Shown here: positions 40,717 to 48,262 of the stretch, one piece after another
How the letters are laid out: each line of letters opens with the position of its first letter
Numbering within the stretch: the first letter of the stretch is position 1
Source: Prolixibacteraceae bacterium
GTDB taxonomy: Bacteria; Bacteroidota; Bacteroidia; Bacteroidales; Prolixibacteraceae
NCBI GenBank assembly: GCA_023229575.1
Contig: JALNYZ010000007.1
Location: 62,001-126,000, forward strand
Direction: 5' to 3'
Length of the DNA: 64,000 nucleotides
Notes under the pieces: model-generated
What the model was told of the DNA's origin: nothing
Seen by the model: only the letters and a program-made list of their open reading frames with translations
Database searches by the model: none
Made by a program: the position numbers and the translations under genes

Positions 40717-41114
40717 GTATAGATGAAAATGATAGGTTGGAATTGATTAAGTATCGACTGGATGAAGCCAAAGATATTATTGTCGACGTACAATTATTAA
40801 TTTCTAATGATCGATTACGTTCAGCAATAAACCGAATTTATTACGGTATGTTTTATTCACTTCTTGCATTAGGCTTAAAATTTGAATTTGAGACTTCAAA
40901 ACACCAGCAATTAATAGGGTGGTTTAATAAGAACTTCATTAACGAAGGGCTTATTGATACAAAATACGGTAAGATTATCAATAAAGCGCTCAATCGCCGA
41001 ACTAAAGGGGATTATGATTCCTATGTTGAGTTTGAAAGGGAGATAGTTGCAGAGATGTTCGAGGAGATGAAGGATTTTATCAACGAAATTGAGGGATTCA
41101 TAAATAAGAAATAG
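40713..41114 (+). CDS. HEPN domain protein (putative toxin of second pair)
   Basis: A 133-residue all-alpha protein with the HEPN features INRIYYGMFYSLLALGLKFE, FETSKHQQLIGWFNKNFI and the late NRRTKGDYDSYVEFE. It is translationally coupled to the MNT gene through ATGA. The canonical Rx4-6H RNase motif is not evident; the RRTKGDYD segment occupies the equivalent late position. A third copy of the cassette-like repeat starts 30 bases after its stop. Confidence 0.82.
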   Translation: MSIDENDRLELIKYRLDEAKDIIVDVQLLISNDRLRSAINRIYYGMFYSLLALGLKFEFETSKHQQLIGWFNKNFINEGLIDTKYGKIINKALNRRTKGDYDSYVEFEREIVAEMFEEMKDFINEIEGFINKK

Positions 41115-41143
41115 CGAGCATACAGTAGCTATCGCATCTTCCA

Positions 41144-41254
41144 GTTGAGGGACGCGACCCTATATGAAGCCAAGTTGCACATACCCCCTCACGAATCCTA
41201 ATTTTGCATCCGTATTTTATGTAGTTCCAATTTTACGGAGTGATTTTATGGTGG
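41144..41254 (+). repeat. cassette-like repeat, copy 3 (between HEPN and DUF6364/PIN modules)
   Basis: This 111-bp copy aligns with 40196-40307, starting GTTGAGGGACGCGACCC and TATATGAAGCC, then CTCACGAATCCTAATTTTGC and ending TGATTTTATGGTGG. With copy 2 it brackets the MNT/HEPN pair as direct repeats. Confidence 0.88.
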
Positions 41255-41283
41255 AATCAAACGGTTCACTACAGATGAAAAAC

Positions 41284-41338
41284 ACACGTGCGAAATTAAA
41301 AATATTTGCACGTGTTGTGATTTTTATTCGTATATTTG
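41284..41338 (+). promoter_or_regulatory. promoter and candidate operator of the DUF6364/PIN pair
   Basis: TTTG (41305-41308) and TATATTTG (41331-41338) form a promoter-like pair with 22-base spacing. ACACGTGC (41284-41291) and GCACGTGT (41308-41315) are a perfect inverted repeat overlapping the -33 element, and ATATTTGCACGT is directly repeated at 41302 and 41332. Binding of the antitoxin or toxin-antitoxin complex here would give autoregulation. Confidence 0.55.
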
Positions 41339-41450
41339 CACGTATTGAAAAACACAATTGCCATGAAATACCCTTGCGTGAATATGCAATGCAACTGGAA
41401 TTGATTCTTTGGGTATTCCATGCGACCTTAAAAAAACAAATTAGATACGC

Positions 41451-41699
41451 ATGAACACTAAATTGACATTGACGATTGAACAAACTATAATCGAAAAGGC
41501 TAAGAAATATGCCAGTGGCAAAGGTCGTAGTTTATCCGATATTATTGAAAACTACCTTAAAGTCATAACGAAAGAAGACAACAATGAAACGATCGACCTG
41601 ACTCCGATTGTAAAATCAATGAAAGGTTCATTTAAGGCTCCCAAAAAAATCGACTACAAGAAGGAACTTTCAAAAAGACTTACAGAAAAATATTTATAG
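41451..41699 (+). CDS. DUF6364-type antitoxin
   Basis: An 82-residue protein with an N-terminal ribbon-helix-helix-like segment (TKLTLTIEQTIIEKAKKYA, GRSLSDIIENYLKVI) and a charged, probably disordered C-terminal half that would wrap the toxin. Proteins of this shape precede PIN toxins in many Bacteroidota. The gene lies 3 bases upstream of the PIN gene and has its own promoter with an inverted repeat. Confidence 0.82.
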   Translation: MNTKLTLTIEQTIIEKAKKYASGKGRSLSDIIENYLKVITKEDNNETIDLTPIVKSMKGSFKAPKKIDYKKELSKRLTEKYL

Positions 41700-41702
41700 C
41701 AA

Positions 41703-42131
41703 ATGCAAAAGGTTCTTATTGACACCGACGTAATTTTGGACTTCTTTTTTGACAGAAAGCCCTTTTCCGATCATGCTGCAAATGTTTTGTCACTATGTGA
41801 ATCGAGGGAGATTAGAGGATTCATCACATCAGTGATAATAAGTAATGTCTACTATCTGTTAAGGCAAACATCTACGCATGAGAAAGTTATTGAAAAACTA
41901 ACTCAATTGATAACGATAACGGAAGTACTCAAGACAGACAAGGATATTATCCTCAAAGCTTTGAACTCGAATTTTAGGGATTTTGAAGACGCATTGCAAA
42001 ACTATTCGGCCGAATTTAACGGACAAGTTGATTTAATTGTCACGAGAAACGTTAAAGACTTTAAACATAGCTCACTGGGAGTAATGACTCCGGGGAATTA
42101 TTTAAAAACAATAATTGCCAGCCGACAATAA
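41703..42131 (+). CDS. PIN domain ribonuclease toxin (VapC-like)
   Basis: A 142-residue PIN domain protein. The acidic site residues are visible in VLIDTDVILDFFFDRKPF (first Asp), the central FRDFEDALQNYSA and IVTRNVKDFKHS, as in VapC RNases that cut tRNA or rRNA. It is encoded directly after the DUF6364 antitoxin. The next 120 bases before the CTTTGTG dyad hold no copy of the cassette-like repeat, so this module is bounded on its left only. Confidence 0.88.
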   Translation: MQKVLIDTDVILDFFFDRKPFSDHAANVLSLCESREIRGFITSVIISNVYYLLRQTSTHEKVIEKLTQLITITEVLKTDKDIILKALNSNFRDFEDALQNYSAEFNGQVDLIVTRNVKDFKHSSLGVMTPGNYLKTIIASRQ

Positions 42132-42250
42132 CCAAGTGTTTCTGAATATTCAGTCAATAATGTAACTTTTTCATGAATTGTCAGTCTAACAACTCATGAT
42201 TGTTGGCCCCTAGGACCATGTCCTTAAGCTAACGATATTGATTTGGTAGC

Positions 42251-42337
42251 CCTTTGTGTCCTTTGTGTAGTACTTTGTGACCTTCGTGGTGAATTTTTTA
42301 AATCTTGCCACGAAGGTCACAAAGGTAAACACGAAGG
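42251..42337. repeat. CTTTGTG dyad before the M13 peptidase gene
   Basis: CCTTTGTGTCCTTTGTG through CTTTGTGACCTTCGTGG (42251-42289) faces CCACGAAGGTCACAAAG and further words (42308-42337). The inner 16-base arms are perfect. A longer frame that fuses this repeat to the M13 gene (start 42243) is artefactual. Confidence 0.88.
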
Positions 42338-42446
42338 AAACTCAAAGGATTTCGTTAACTATATGACATTGCCCAATGGGATAATATCATGTTGCAATTT
42401 GTTCAAATTAAATATCTTTGGAACCTTAAAACTCAGAACCAGTACT

Positions 42447-44483
42447 ATGAAGAACAAATTAACAGTTATTTCAATCTCCGCATTTATGATTGTAGCTACC
42501 CTGATGTCGTGCGTCAAACCGAAAAAAACGGCTTCGGTTCCTGCCATCGACCCCGCCAACCTGGACAAAACCGTTGTTCCGGGAAACGATTTTGACACCT
42601 ATGCCAATGGTGGATGGAAGAAACTCAATCCGTTGCCTGCCGACCGCGGCCGGTACGGTTCGTTTGATAAACTGGCCGAAGTGGCCGAAAAGCAGGTGAA
42701 CGATCTGGTGAAAACCACTGCTGCCGCCAAAAACGAAAAAGGCTCTGTCCCGGATAAAATTGCTACCCTTTTCAATTCAGGCATGGATACGGCCAAAATT
42801 GAGAAGCAGGGACTCGAATATATTACGCCTTATTTGAAGGAGATCGACCAGATCAATACTCCGGATGAGGTACAGCAGGCCGTGATCCGTTTTCACAAGT
42901 ATGGATTCTCCCCGCTGTTCGGCATCTATGGTTCGGCCGATGCACGCAACAGCTCCATGGTAATCGCGCAATTGACACAGGCCGGTATGGGCATGCCCGA
43001 CAGGGACTATTATGTGAACGACGATCCCAGATCGGTCGACCTTCGCGCCAAATATGTTGCCTACATGACCACCATGTTCAAACTGCTTGGCAATGACGAT
43101 GCCACTTCTGCAGCAAATGCACAAAAAGTAATGGCCCTCGAGACACAGCTTGCCAAGGCATCCATGACACGGCTCGAACAACGCGATCCGAACAAGACCT
43201 ACAATAAAGTTACGACAGCGGAACTGGTTAAACTCTCACCGGTTTTCAACTGGAACCGTTATTTCACAGAACTTGGGTTGGGCGATCCGGGATCGGTTAA
43301 CCTGAACCAGCCAATCTTTGTCAAAGAGATCAGCAACATGCTGACAACCATTCCGGTAGATGATTGGAAAATCTACCTCAAGTGGAACCTGATCAACGAA
43401 ACTGCATCTTATCTCTCATCCGGTTTTGAACAGGCCAGCTTCGATTTTTATGGCAAAGCAATGACGGGTACCGAGGTGATGCGCCCTCGTTGGAAAAGGG
43501 TACTGGGCTTCACCAGCGGCGCTTTAAGCGAGGCATTGGGTCAACTATATGTCAAAGCATATTTTCCACAGGCAGCCAAAGACCGAATGGTGAAATTGGT
43601 CGAAAACCTTCGTGTTTCCCTGGGTGAAAGAATTCAGAACCTTGAATGGATGGGCCCTGAAACCAAACAAAAAGCAACCGATAAACTTCATGCCATCAAT
43701 GTGAAGATCGGCTATCCTGATAAGTGGAGGGACTATTCCGGATTGGAAATCAAGGATGATGCCTATGTTTTGAATGTTCTCCGGGCCAACAAATTTGAGA
43801 CGGAATATTTCCTTGGCAAGATCAATAAACCTGTAGACAAACTGGAATGGGGGATGTCACCGCAAACGGTCAACGCCTATTACAGTCCTTACAAGAATGA
43901 AATCGTCTTCCCGGCAGCCATTCTTCAACCACCTTTCTTCTTCAAAGACGGGGACGATGCAGTAAACTACGGCGCCATCGGCGTGGTCATCGGACATGAA
44001 ATGTCCCACGGGTTTGACGACCAGGGACGCAAGTTTGACAAAACGGGTAACCTGACGGACTGGTGGACCCCCGAAGATTCCAAAAGATTTGATGAGCGCA
44101 CCAAGGTGCTGGTGGATCAGTACAATCAATTTGTGGTGCTGGACACCATCCATGCCAACGGACAACTTTGTCTTGGCGAAAATATTGCCGACCTGGGTGG
44201 CTTAAACATCTCACATCAGGCATACCTGAAAGCAAATACGCAGAAGGATCCCATCGATGGTTTTACGCCCGAGCAGCGCTTCTTCCTGGCTTATGCCCAT
44301 GTGTGGGGACAGAATACCCGCGATAAGGAGATCCTTCGCCGTACAAAGGAAGATGTCCACTCGCTGGGCCGCTTCAGGGTACTGGGACCGCTGCAGAACC
44401 TGCCAGAGTTTTATGCCGCATTTGATGTAAAAGAGGGTCAAGCGATGTATTTGGCGCCGGAGAATAGGGCGAAGATCTGGTAG
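42447..44483 (+). CDS. M13 family metallopeptidase (neprilysin/PepO-like lipoprotein)
   Basis: The start at 42447 is chosen because it opens a lipoprotein signal (MKNKLTVISISAFMIVATLMSC); the frame extends upstream only through repeat DNA. The 678-residue protein has the M13 N-terminal domain (PGNDFDTYANGGWKKLNPLP), NAYYSPYKNEIVFPAAILQ, the zinc motif HEMSH in IGVVIGHEMSHGFDDQGR and the third ligand in CLGENIADLGGL. It is a periplasmic or outer-membrane-anchored oligopeptidase. It converges with the phosphatase gene over a CTATGTG dyad. Confidence 0.94.
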   Translation: MKNKLTVISISAFMIVATLMSCVKPKKTASVPAIDPANLDKTVVPGNDFDTYANGGWKKLNPLPADRGRYGSFDKLAEVAEKQVNDLVKTTAAAKNEKGSVPDKIATLFNSGMDTAKIEKQGLEYITPYLKEIDQINTPDEVQQAVIRFHKYGFSPLFGIYGSADARNSSMVIAQLTQAGMGMPDRDYYVNDDPRSVDLRAKYVAYMTTMFKLLGNDDATSAANAQKVMALETQLAKASMTRLEQRDPNKTYNKVTTAELVKLSPVFNWNRYFTELGLGDPGSVNLNQPIFVKEISNMLTTIPVDDWKIYLKWNLINETASYLSSGFEQASFDFYGKAMTGTEVMRPRWKRVLGFTSGALSEALGQLYVKAYFPQAAKDRMVKLVENLRVSLGERIQNLEWMGPETKQKATDKLHAINVKIGYPDKWRDYSGLEIKDDAYVLNVLRANKFETEYFLGKINKPVDKLEWGMSPQTVNAYYSPYKNEIVFPAAILQPPFFFKDGDDAVNYGAIGVVIGHEMSHGFDDQGRKFDKTGNLTDWWTPEDSKRFDERTKVLVDQYNQFVVLDTIHANGQLCLGENIADLGGLNISHQAYLKANTQKDPIDGFTPEQRFFLAYAHVWGQNTRDKEILRRTKEDVHSLGRFRVLGPLQNLPEFYAAFDVKEGQAMYLAPENRAKIW

Positions 44484-44497
44484 AAAATCAAGTCTTT

Positions 44498-44575
44498 AAA
44501 AAATAACCACATAGGTACATAGATCACAATAGCGCTGCTATGTGTCCTATGTGTCTCCTATGTGGTTATTTATTT
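44498..44575. repeat. CTATGTG dyad between convergent M13 and phosphatase genes
   Basis: AAATAACCACATAGG (44500-44514, then TACATAG) faces CTATGTGTCCTATGTGTC and CCTATGTGGTTATTT (44539-44572). The outer arms are perfect over 15 bases. Because it sits between two convergent stops, it may serve as a two-way terminator. Confidence 0.85.
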
Positions 44576-44585
44576 ACTATGATCG

Positions 44586-47051
44586 TCAATTCAATTTGGA
44601 TGCGGCTTTAAGGGAGTAAATCTTCTCTCTCATCTTTTCCAGATTTCCGATAAGGATATAATATTTGTACTCGTATACCGAATTTTTATACAGAACCTCC
44701 TTTTTCACAGGTGCGATGTAGGAGGTTGAACCATCTGCTGCCTCCTTGCCGGGGACTCCCGACATTCCTGCCAGGAATTTTTTGCAGAGCGGGTTGTAAA
44801 CTGCCATTCCCCAGCCGTTGTCATCGGTGAAGGCCATCCAGTTTTCGGGCAGATCCTCGTATATTCCCCAGAATCCGCTCGAAAGATTTTTTACCGGAAG
44901 CCGTATCGCAGGTGCGCCGGTAAACGGCATAGTTCCCTGATAAGTGTAGAGGTTCTGCAAGGCTGAGATGGGATAGACTGCCGGTAGTTCCTGGTCGCAC
45001 AAAATGCTGTCGCCATAGATGTTGTCGGTACGGTGGCAGGTAAGGAGGTTCCTTACTTCCAGTACATTGCCGTTCAGGGTTGTCCACTGCTCCATCTCCG
45101 CCTCTGCCGGCTTGTTGTTCATGTCCCACTGCATCGGAATGCATTTGACGTAGAGTTCATTGCCCGACTTCTTATAATCCAGGATCTGTGCCCTGTTCCG
45201 GAAGGCATCCCCCACCTGAATTGGGTTCCACGACCAGGGCGACCACCTCTGCGCCTGACCTTCCGCTTTGCGGTCGAGCGATTTTCCGGCATAGTAGGAT
45301 TGCTGGATGTACCTTCCCTCGTCGGCAATGTTGACCACACTGCGGGAGGAGCCGGAGAGCGAGAGCCAGGAGATGGCCCCGCCACGCGTTAAATCAAGTT
45401 TTAAAGTAAGCGTTCCATTGTCGGCGACCATTTCGGTGGGTTGCTCCTTCCGTAACACTACTTCATCTTTTTTATTCCCATTCCTGTCAAAAAATTGATA
45501 GTGAAGCTTCTCCCGGGTAACGGTAAATGTAGAATAATTCTGTTGGGCCAATGGTTCCGAACGAAGATAGGGATACCTTCCGGGGAAATCTTCTTTGGCC
45601 ATGACAACAGCCTGGTAGGGTCTGGCGAACTTTTGCGGATACATCTTGGCGCAGGTTGAGCCACCAATCAGGTAAACAGTTCCAAACTGATCGATGGGTA
45701 CTACCTCGCCATCATTTTTCAGCCGGTCGTACCGCATGGGGAAACTTCTGAAATAGTAATGGTCATGGCCGGTTATGACAAGATCTACTTTGCAGCTGTC
45801 GAATACAGGCGCCAATACTTGCCTAAGTTCTGTTTCATCCCTGTTTGCACCATAGATAGGTTGGTGCATGGTTACAATCTTCCACTTCTTTTGAGCGGTG
45901 GCAGTTTCAAGGTCTTTTTTGAGCCATTTAAGGGCGCTTTGTAAATATTTGCCGTCATCGGTTTTGAGTTTGATATCCATGGCATCGTTGAGGCTCTGGT
46001 TGTCAAGACAAACCAGATGAGCGGCTCCATAGTCGAAGGAGTATGCGCTTCCTTCGGCAAAGATCCCTGTATGGTTGGTGGGATTGTTGAAATAGTCAAG
46101 ATAAGCCTTGTTTTTCTGTTGCGGGCCATTGATGATTACGCCACCCGTTTCATGGTTTCCCACATTGGCTGCCAACGGAAAGTTCCTGAAATATTTCTCG
46201 CCGGCCTCAAAGTACCATTGCCACTCTTGTCCGTTCATGCCCCTGTTCACCATATCCCCTGCATGGATCAGGAAACGAATGTCTGGATTGGCCTCGAAAG
46301 CCTTGTTCAAAACTGATTTAAGAAAGGATTGGTAATTCTCCCGGCTTGATTCCTGGGAATCAGCTACAAAAAGAAACTTTACTGCCTCCCGGGCATCCTG
46401 GGCCGGCGCTGTCTGAAAGCTTCCTTCCATCCAATATTTACCATCGCCAACCCGGTATCTGTATTTTGTATCCGGAGCGAGATCTTTCACGGTAGTTTTG
46501 TGGACCATCACTTTGAATTTAGTTCCTTCGGGTCTGTCCAGGTCGGTCAACTCTTTTTGATAAGAGCTCCCTTTTGATTTGATGATCAAATGACTTAGGA
46601 ATCCGGCTTTGTCATCGTATCTGACACATTCTGCCAAAGTTGCTTTCGTCTGTTCTGCCGTTTGCCAGGAAAATGACATCGAGGTGGAAGGATCTTCTCC
46701 CATCGAAACAAATGTCGGGAATGGATATTCCGACGCCAATACCTGATAAATGGTTCTGTCGCTGCACTTGTCACCCAGGCAGGCTTTTATTGTATATTTT
46801 ACCGCGGCGCTATTCAGAGCGGTAGTCGAAAGTTCGCCGCGACCATCAGTTTTTCCCAGAAGTTCTTCGCCACGATAGACAACCGCATTTGCTGCCGCCT
46901 TCCCGGTTTCCGAAATGGTAACCAACAATCTGGCAGGGTGGTTGTAGTGATTGTCTTTCCCTTCTCGCCAGCTGATCTTCAGGTCGGCTCCCGACAAAAG
47001 CGCCGACCACAACAAAAGCAATAACCCCAGTCCGAATTTCAATTTGATCAT
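44586..47051 (-). CDS. purple acid phosphatase-like metallophosphoesterase, exported
   Basis: An 821-residue protein with signal peptide (FGLGLLLLLWSALLSGA). An N-terminal Ig-like segment is followed by the PAP fibronectin-like domain (SMGEDPSTSMSFSWQTAEQT). The calcineurin-type phosphoesterase domain spans about residues 225-465, with motifs VADSQ, HAGDMVNRG, NVGNHETGG, MHQPIYGAN and TGHDHYYF. A 250-residue C-terminal beta-rich domain is unassigned. The first metal motif is D-S-Q rather than D-x-H, as in several PAPs. It probably hydrolyses phosphoesters in the periplasm. It ends the minus-strand group ydiJ-like / MFS / phosphatase, 9 bases from the MFS gene. Confidence 0.85.
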   Translation of the reverse strand: MIKLKFGLGLLLLLWSALLSGADLKISWREGKDNHYNHPARLLVTISETGKAAANAVVYRGEELLGKTDGRGELSTTALNSAAVKYTIKACLGDKCSDRTIYQVLASEYPFPTFVSMGEDPSTSMSFSWQTAEQTKATLAECVRYDDKAGFLSHLIIKSKGSSYQKELTDLDRPEGTKFKVMVHKTTVKDLAPDTKYRYRVGDGKYWMEGSFQTAPAQDAREAVKFLFVADSQESSRENYQSFLKSVLNKAFEANPDIRFLIHAGDMVNRGMNGQEWQWYFEAGEKYFRNFPLAANVGNHETGGVIINGPQQKNKAYLDYFNNPTNHTGIFAEGSAYSFDYGAAHLVCLDNQSLNDAMDIKLKTDDGKYLQSALKWLKKDLETATAQKKWKIVTMHQPIYGANRDETELRQVLAPVFDSCKVDLVITGHDHYYFRSFPMRYDRLKNDGEVVPIDQFGTVYLIGGSTCAKMYPQKFARPYQAVVMAKEDFPGRYPYLRSEPLAQQNYSTFTVTREKLHYQFFDRNGNKKDEVVLRKEQPTEMVADNGTLTLKLDLTRGGAISWLSLSGSSRSVVNIADEGRYIQQSYYAGKSLDRKAEGQAQRWSPWSWNPIQVGDAFRNRAQILDYKKSGNELYVKCIPMQWDMNNKPAEAEMEQWTTLNGNVLEVRNLLTCHRTDNIYGDSILCDQELPAVYPISALQNLYTYQGTMPFTGAPAIRLPVKNLSSGFWGIYEDLPENWMAFTDDNGWGMAVYNPLCKKFLAGMSGVPGKEAADGSTSYIAPVKKEVLYKNSVYEYKYYILIGNLEKMREKIYSLKAASKLN

Positions 47052-47060
47052 AATAGCAGT

Positions 47061-48245
47061 TTAAATCGTTTGTTTTTTAGTTTTAAATCCAAAGGCAAAA
47101 AATATCATCAAAATTGTTGCCAATAGCGCCATAACTGCCCCAAAATAGAAGGGGGCATCAGAATTAACCTTGTCGTACAATATCCCGGCGATCAGACTGG
47201 CAGGCAGTAGCGTAATCCCAAGAACCGCATGGTACAGGCCATATCCGGTACCTTTCAAATCTTTGCTGACAATATCGGAAATCATTGCCTTTTGGCTACT
47301 ATCGGTCAGTGCGCTGTAAAATCCATATAGGACAAATAGGAATAGGAAAACATTGATATTCTTGTATTTACCAAAGAAAAAATAGACAACAGCGTAGGTT
47401 AGAAAGCCCAGAATGATCAGCTTTTCCCGTCCGATTTTGTCTGATAATTTCCCGATAGGAATGGCAAGAAAAACAGCAACCAGATTGAAAATCATGTAAA
47501 AAAATGGAATATAGGAGGATTTGATCCCTGTCTCACTGGTTTTCACCAGCAAGAGCGCATCCGTTGAGTTCCCCAGGGAAAAAATAAAAATCACAGCGAG
47601 GAAAAACCAGTATCTTTTGGGTAAATGTTTTAGCGATAAAGCGCTCTTTTCGGGCGGGTGCTCTGCATGCACCTCTTTGATGAGCACGATGATGGTAATT
47701 ACCCCGATGATTGCCGGTATGGTTGCCAGTAAAAAAATATAGCCGTAATTCAATGGGAAAAAGTATAGCAAGGCAAATGCCAGCAGGGGGCCCAGGATAG
47801 CGCCGCTGTTGTCCATCGCCTTGTGAAACCCAAAGTTTCTGCCAGCATCCTTGTTCCTGATCGATCCGCTGATCAGGCTGTCACGGGGCGCCGTCCTCAA
47901 ACCCTTCCCAATACGTTCGAAGAACCTCAGGTACAACACCTGAAACGGAGTGACCACCATTGCATAAAATGGCGTCACAACTGCAGTGATCCCGTATCCA
48001 ATGATCATGAACGGCTTGTTCTTTCCGATCTTGTCGCTCCAAAATCCTGATAAGGCCTTTAACAGGGATGCTGTACTCTCAGCGATCCCCTCGATCAGGG
48101 AGATGGTCGTCTTTGATGCGCCGATCGACAATAAAAAGAGGGGCATGACACTGTACACCATCTTGGTGGATGTATCGGTGAAAAAGCTTGTCAGGCCCGT
48201 GTAAAATACATTCTTTTCTAAGCCGAATATTTTGTCTTTTTGCAT
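47061..48245 (-). CDS. MFS transporter
   Basis: A 394-residue inner-membrane protein with about 12 hydrophobic segments. It has the MFS-type loop FWSDKIGKNKPFMIIGYG after segment 2, a family-typical RIGKGLRTAPRDSLISGS block in the middle of the first half, and IGKLSDKIGREKLIILG in the second half. It is encoded between the flavoprotein gene (17 bases upstream) and the phosphatase gene (9 bases downstream), so the three are probably co-transcribed. The substrate is unknown; a phosphorylated or organic-acid compound would fit the neighbours. Confidence 0.82.
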   Translation of the reverse strand: MQKDKIFGLEKNVFYTGLTSFFTDTSTKMVYSVMPLFLLSIGASKTTISLIEGIAESTASLLKALSGFWSDKIGKNKPFMIIGYGITAVVTPFYAMVVTPFQVLYLRFFERIGKGLRTAPRDSLISGSIRNKDAGRNFGFHKAMDNSGAILGPLLAFALLYFFPLNYGYIFLLATIPAIIGVITIIVLIKEVHAEHPPEKSALSLKHLPKRYWFFLAVIFIFSLGNSTDALLLVKTSETGIKSSYIPFFYMIFNLVAVFLAIPIGKLSDKIGREKLIILGFLTYAVVYFFFGKYKNINVFLFLFVLYGFYSALTDSSQKAMISDIVSKDLKGTGYGLYHAVLGITLLPASLIAGILYDKVNSDAPFYFGAVMALLATILMIFFAFGFKTKKQTI

Positions 48246-48262
48246 ATTCCAAAAGCTAACCG

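Noticed and set aside
28368..41254. Calling the three repeats integron attC sites
   Set aside because: The dyad layout and module order fit, but the conserved GTTRRRY/RYYYAAC core is missing and no integron integrase is visible. It is kept as a hypothesis only.
42243..42446. N-terminal extension of the M13 peptidase to a GTG/ATG-like start at 42243
   Set aside because: The extra 68 codons translate the CTTTGTG dyad, whereas the ATG at 42447 opens a proper lipoprotein signal.
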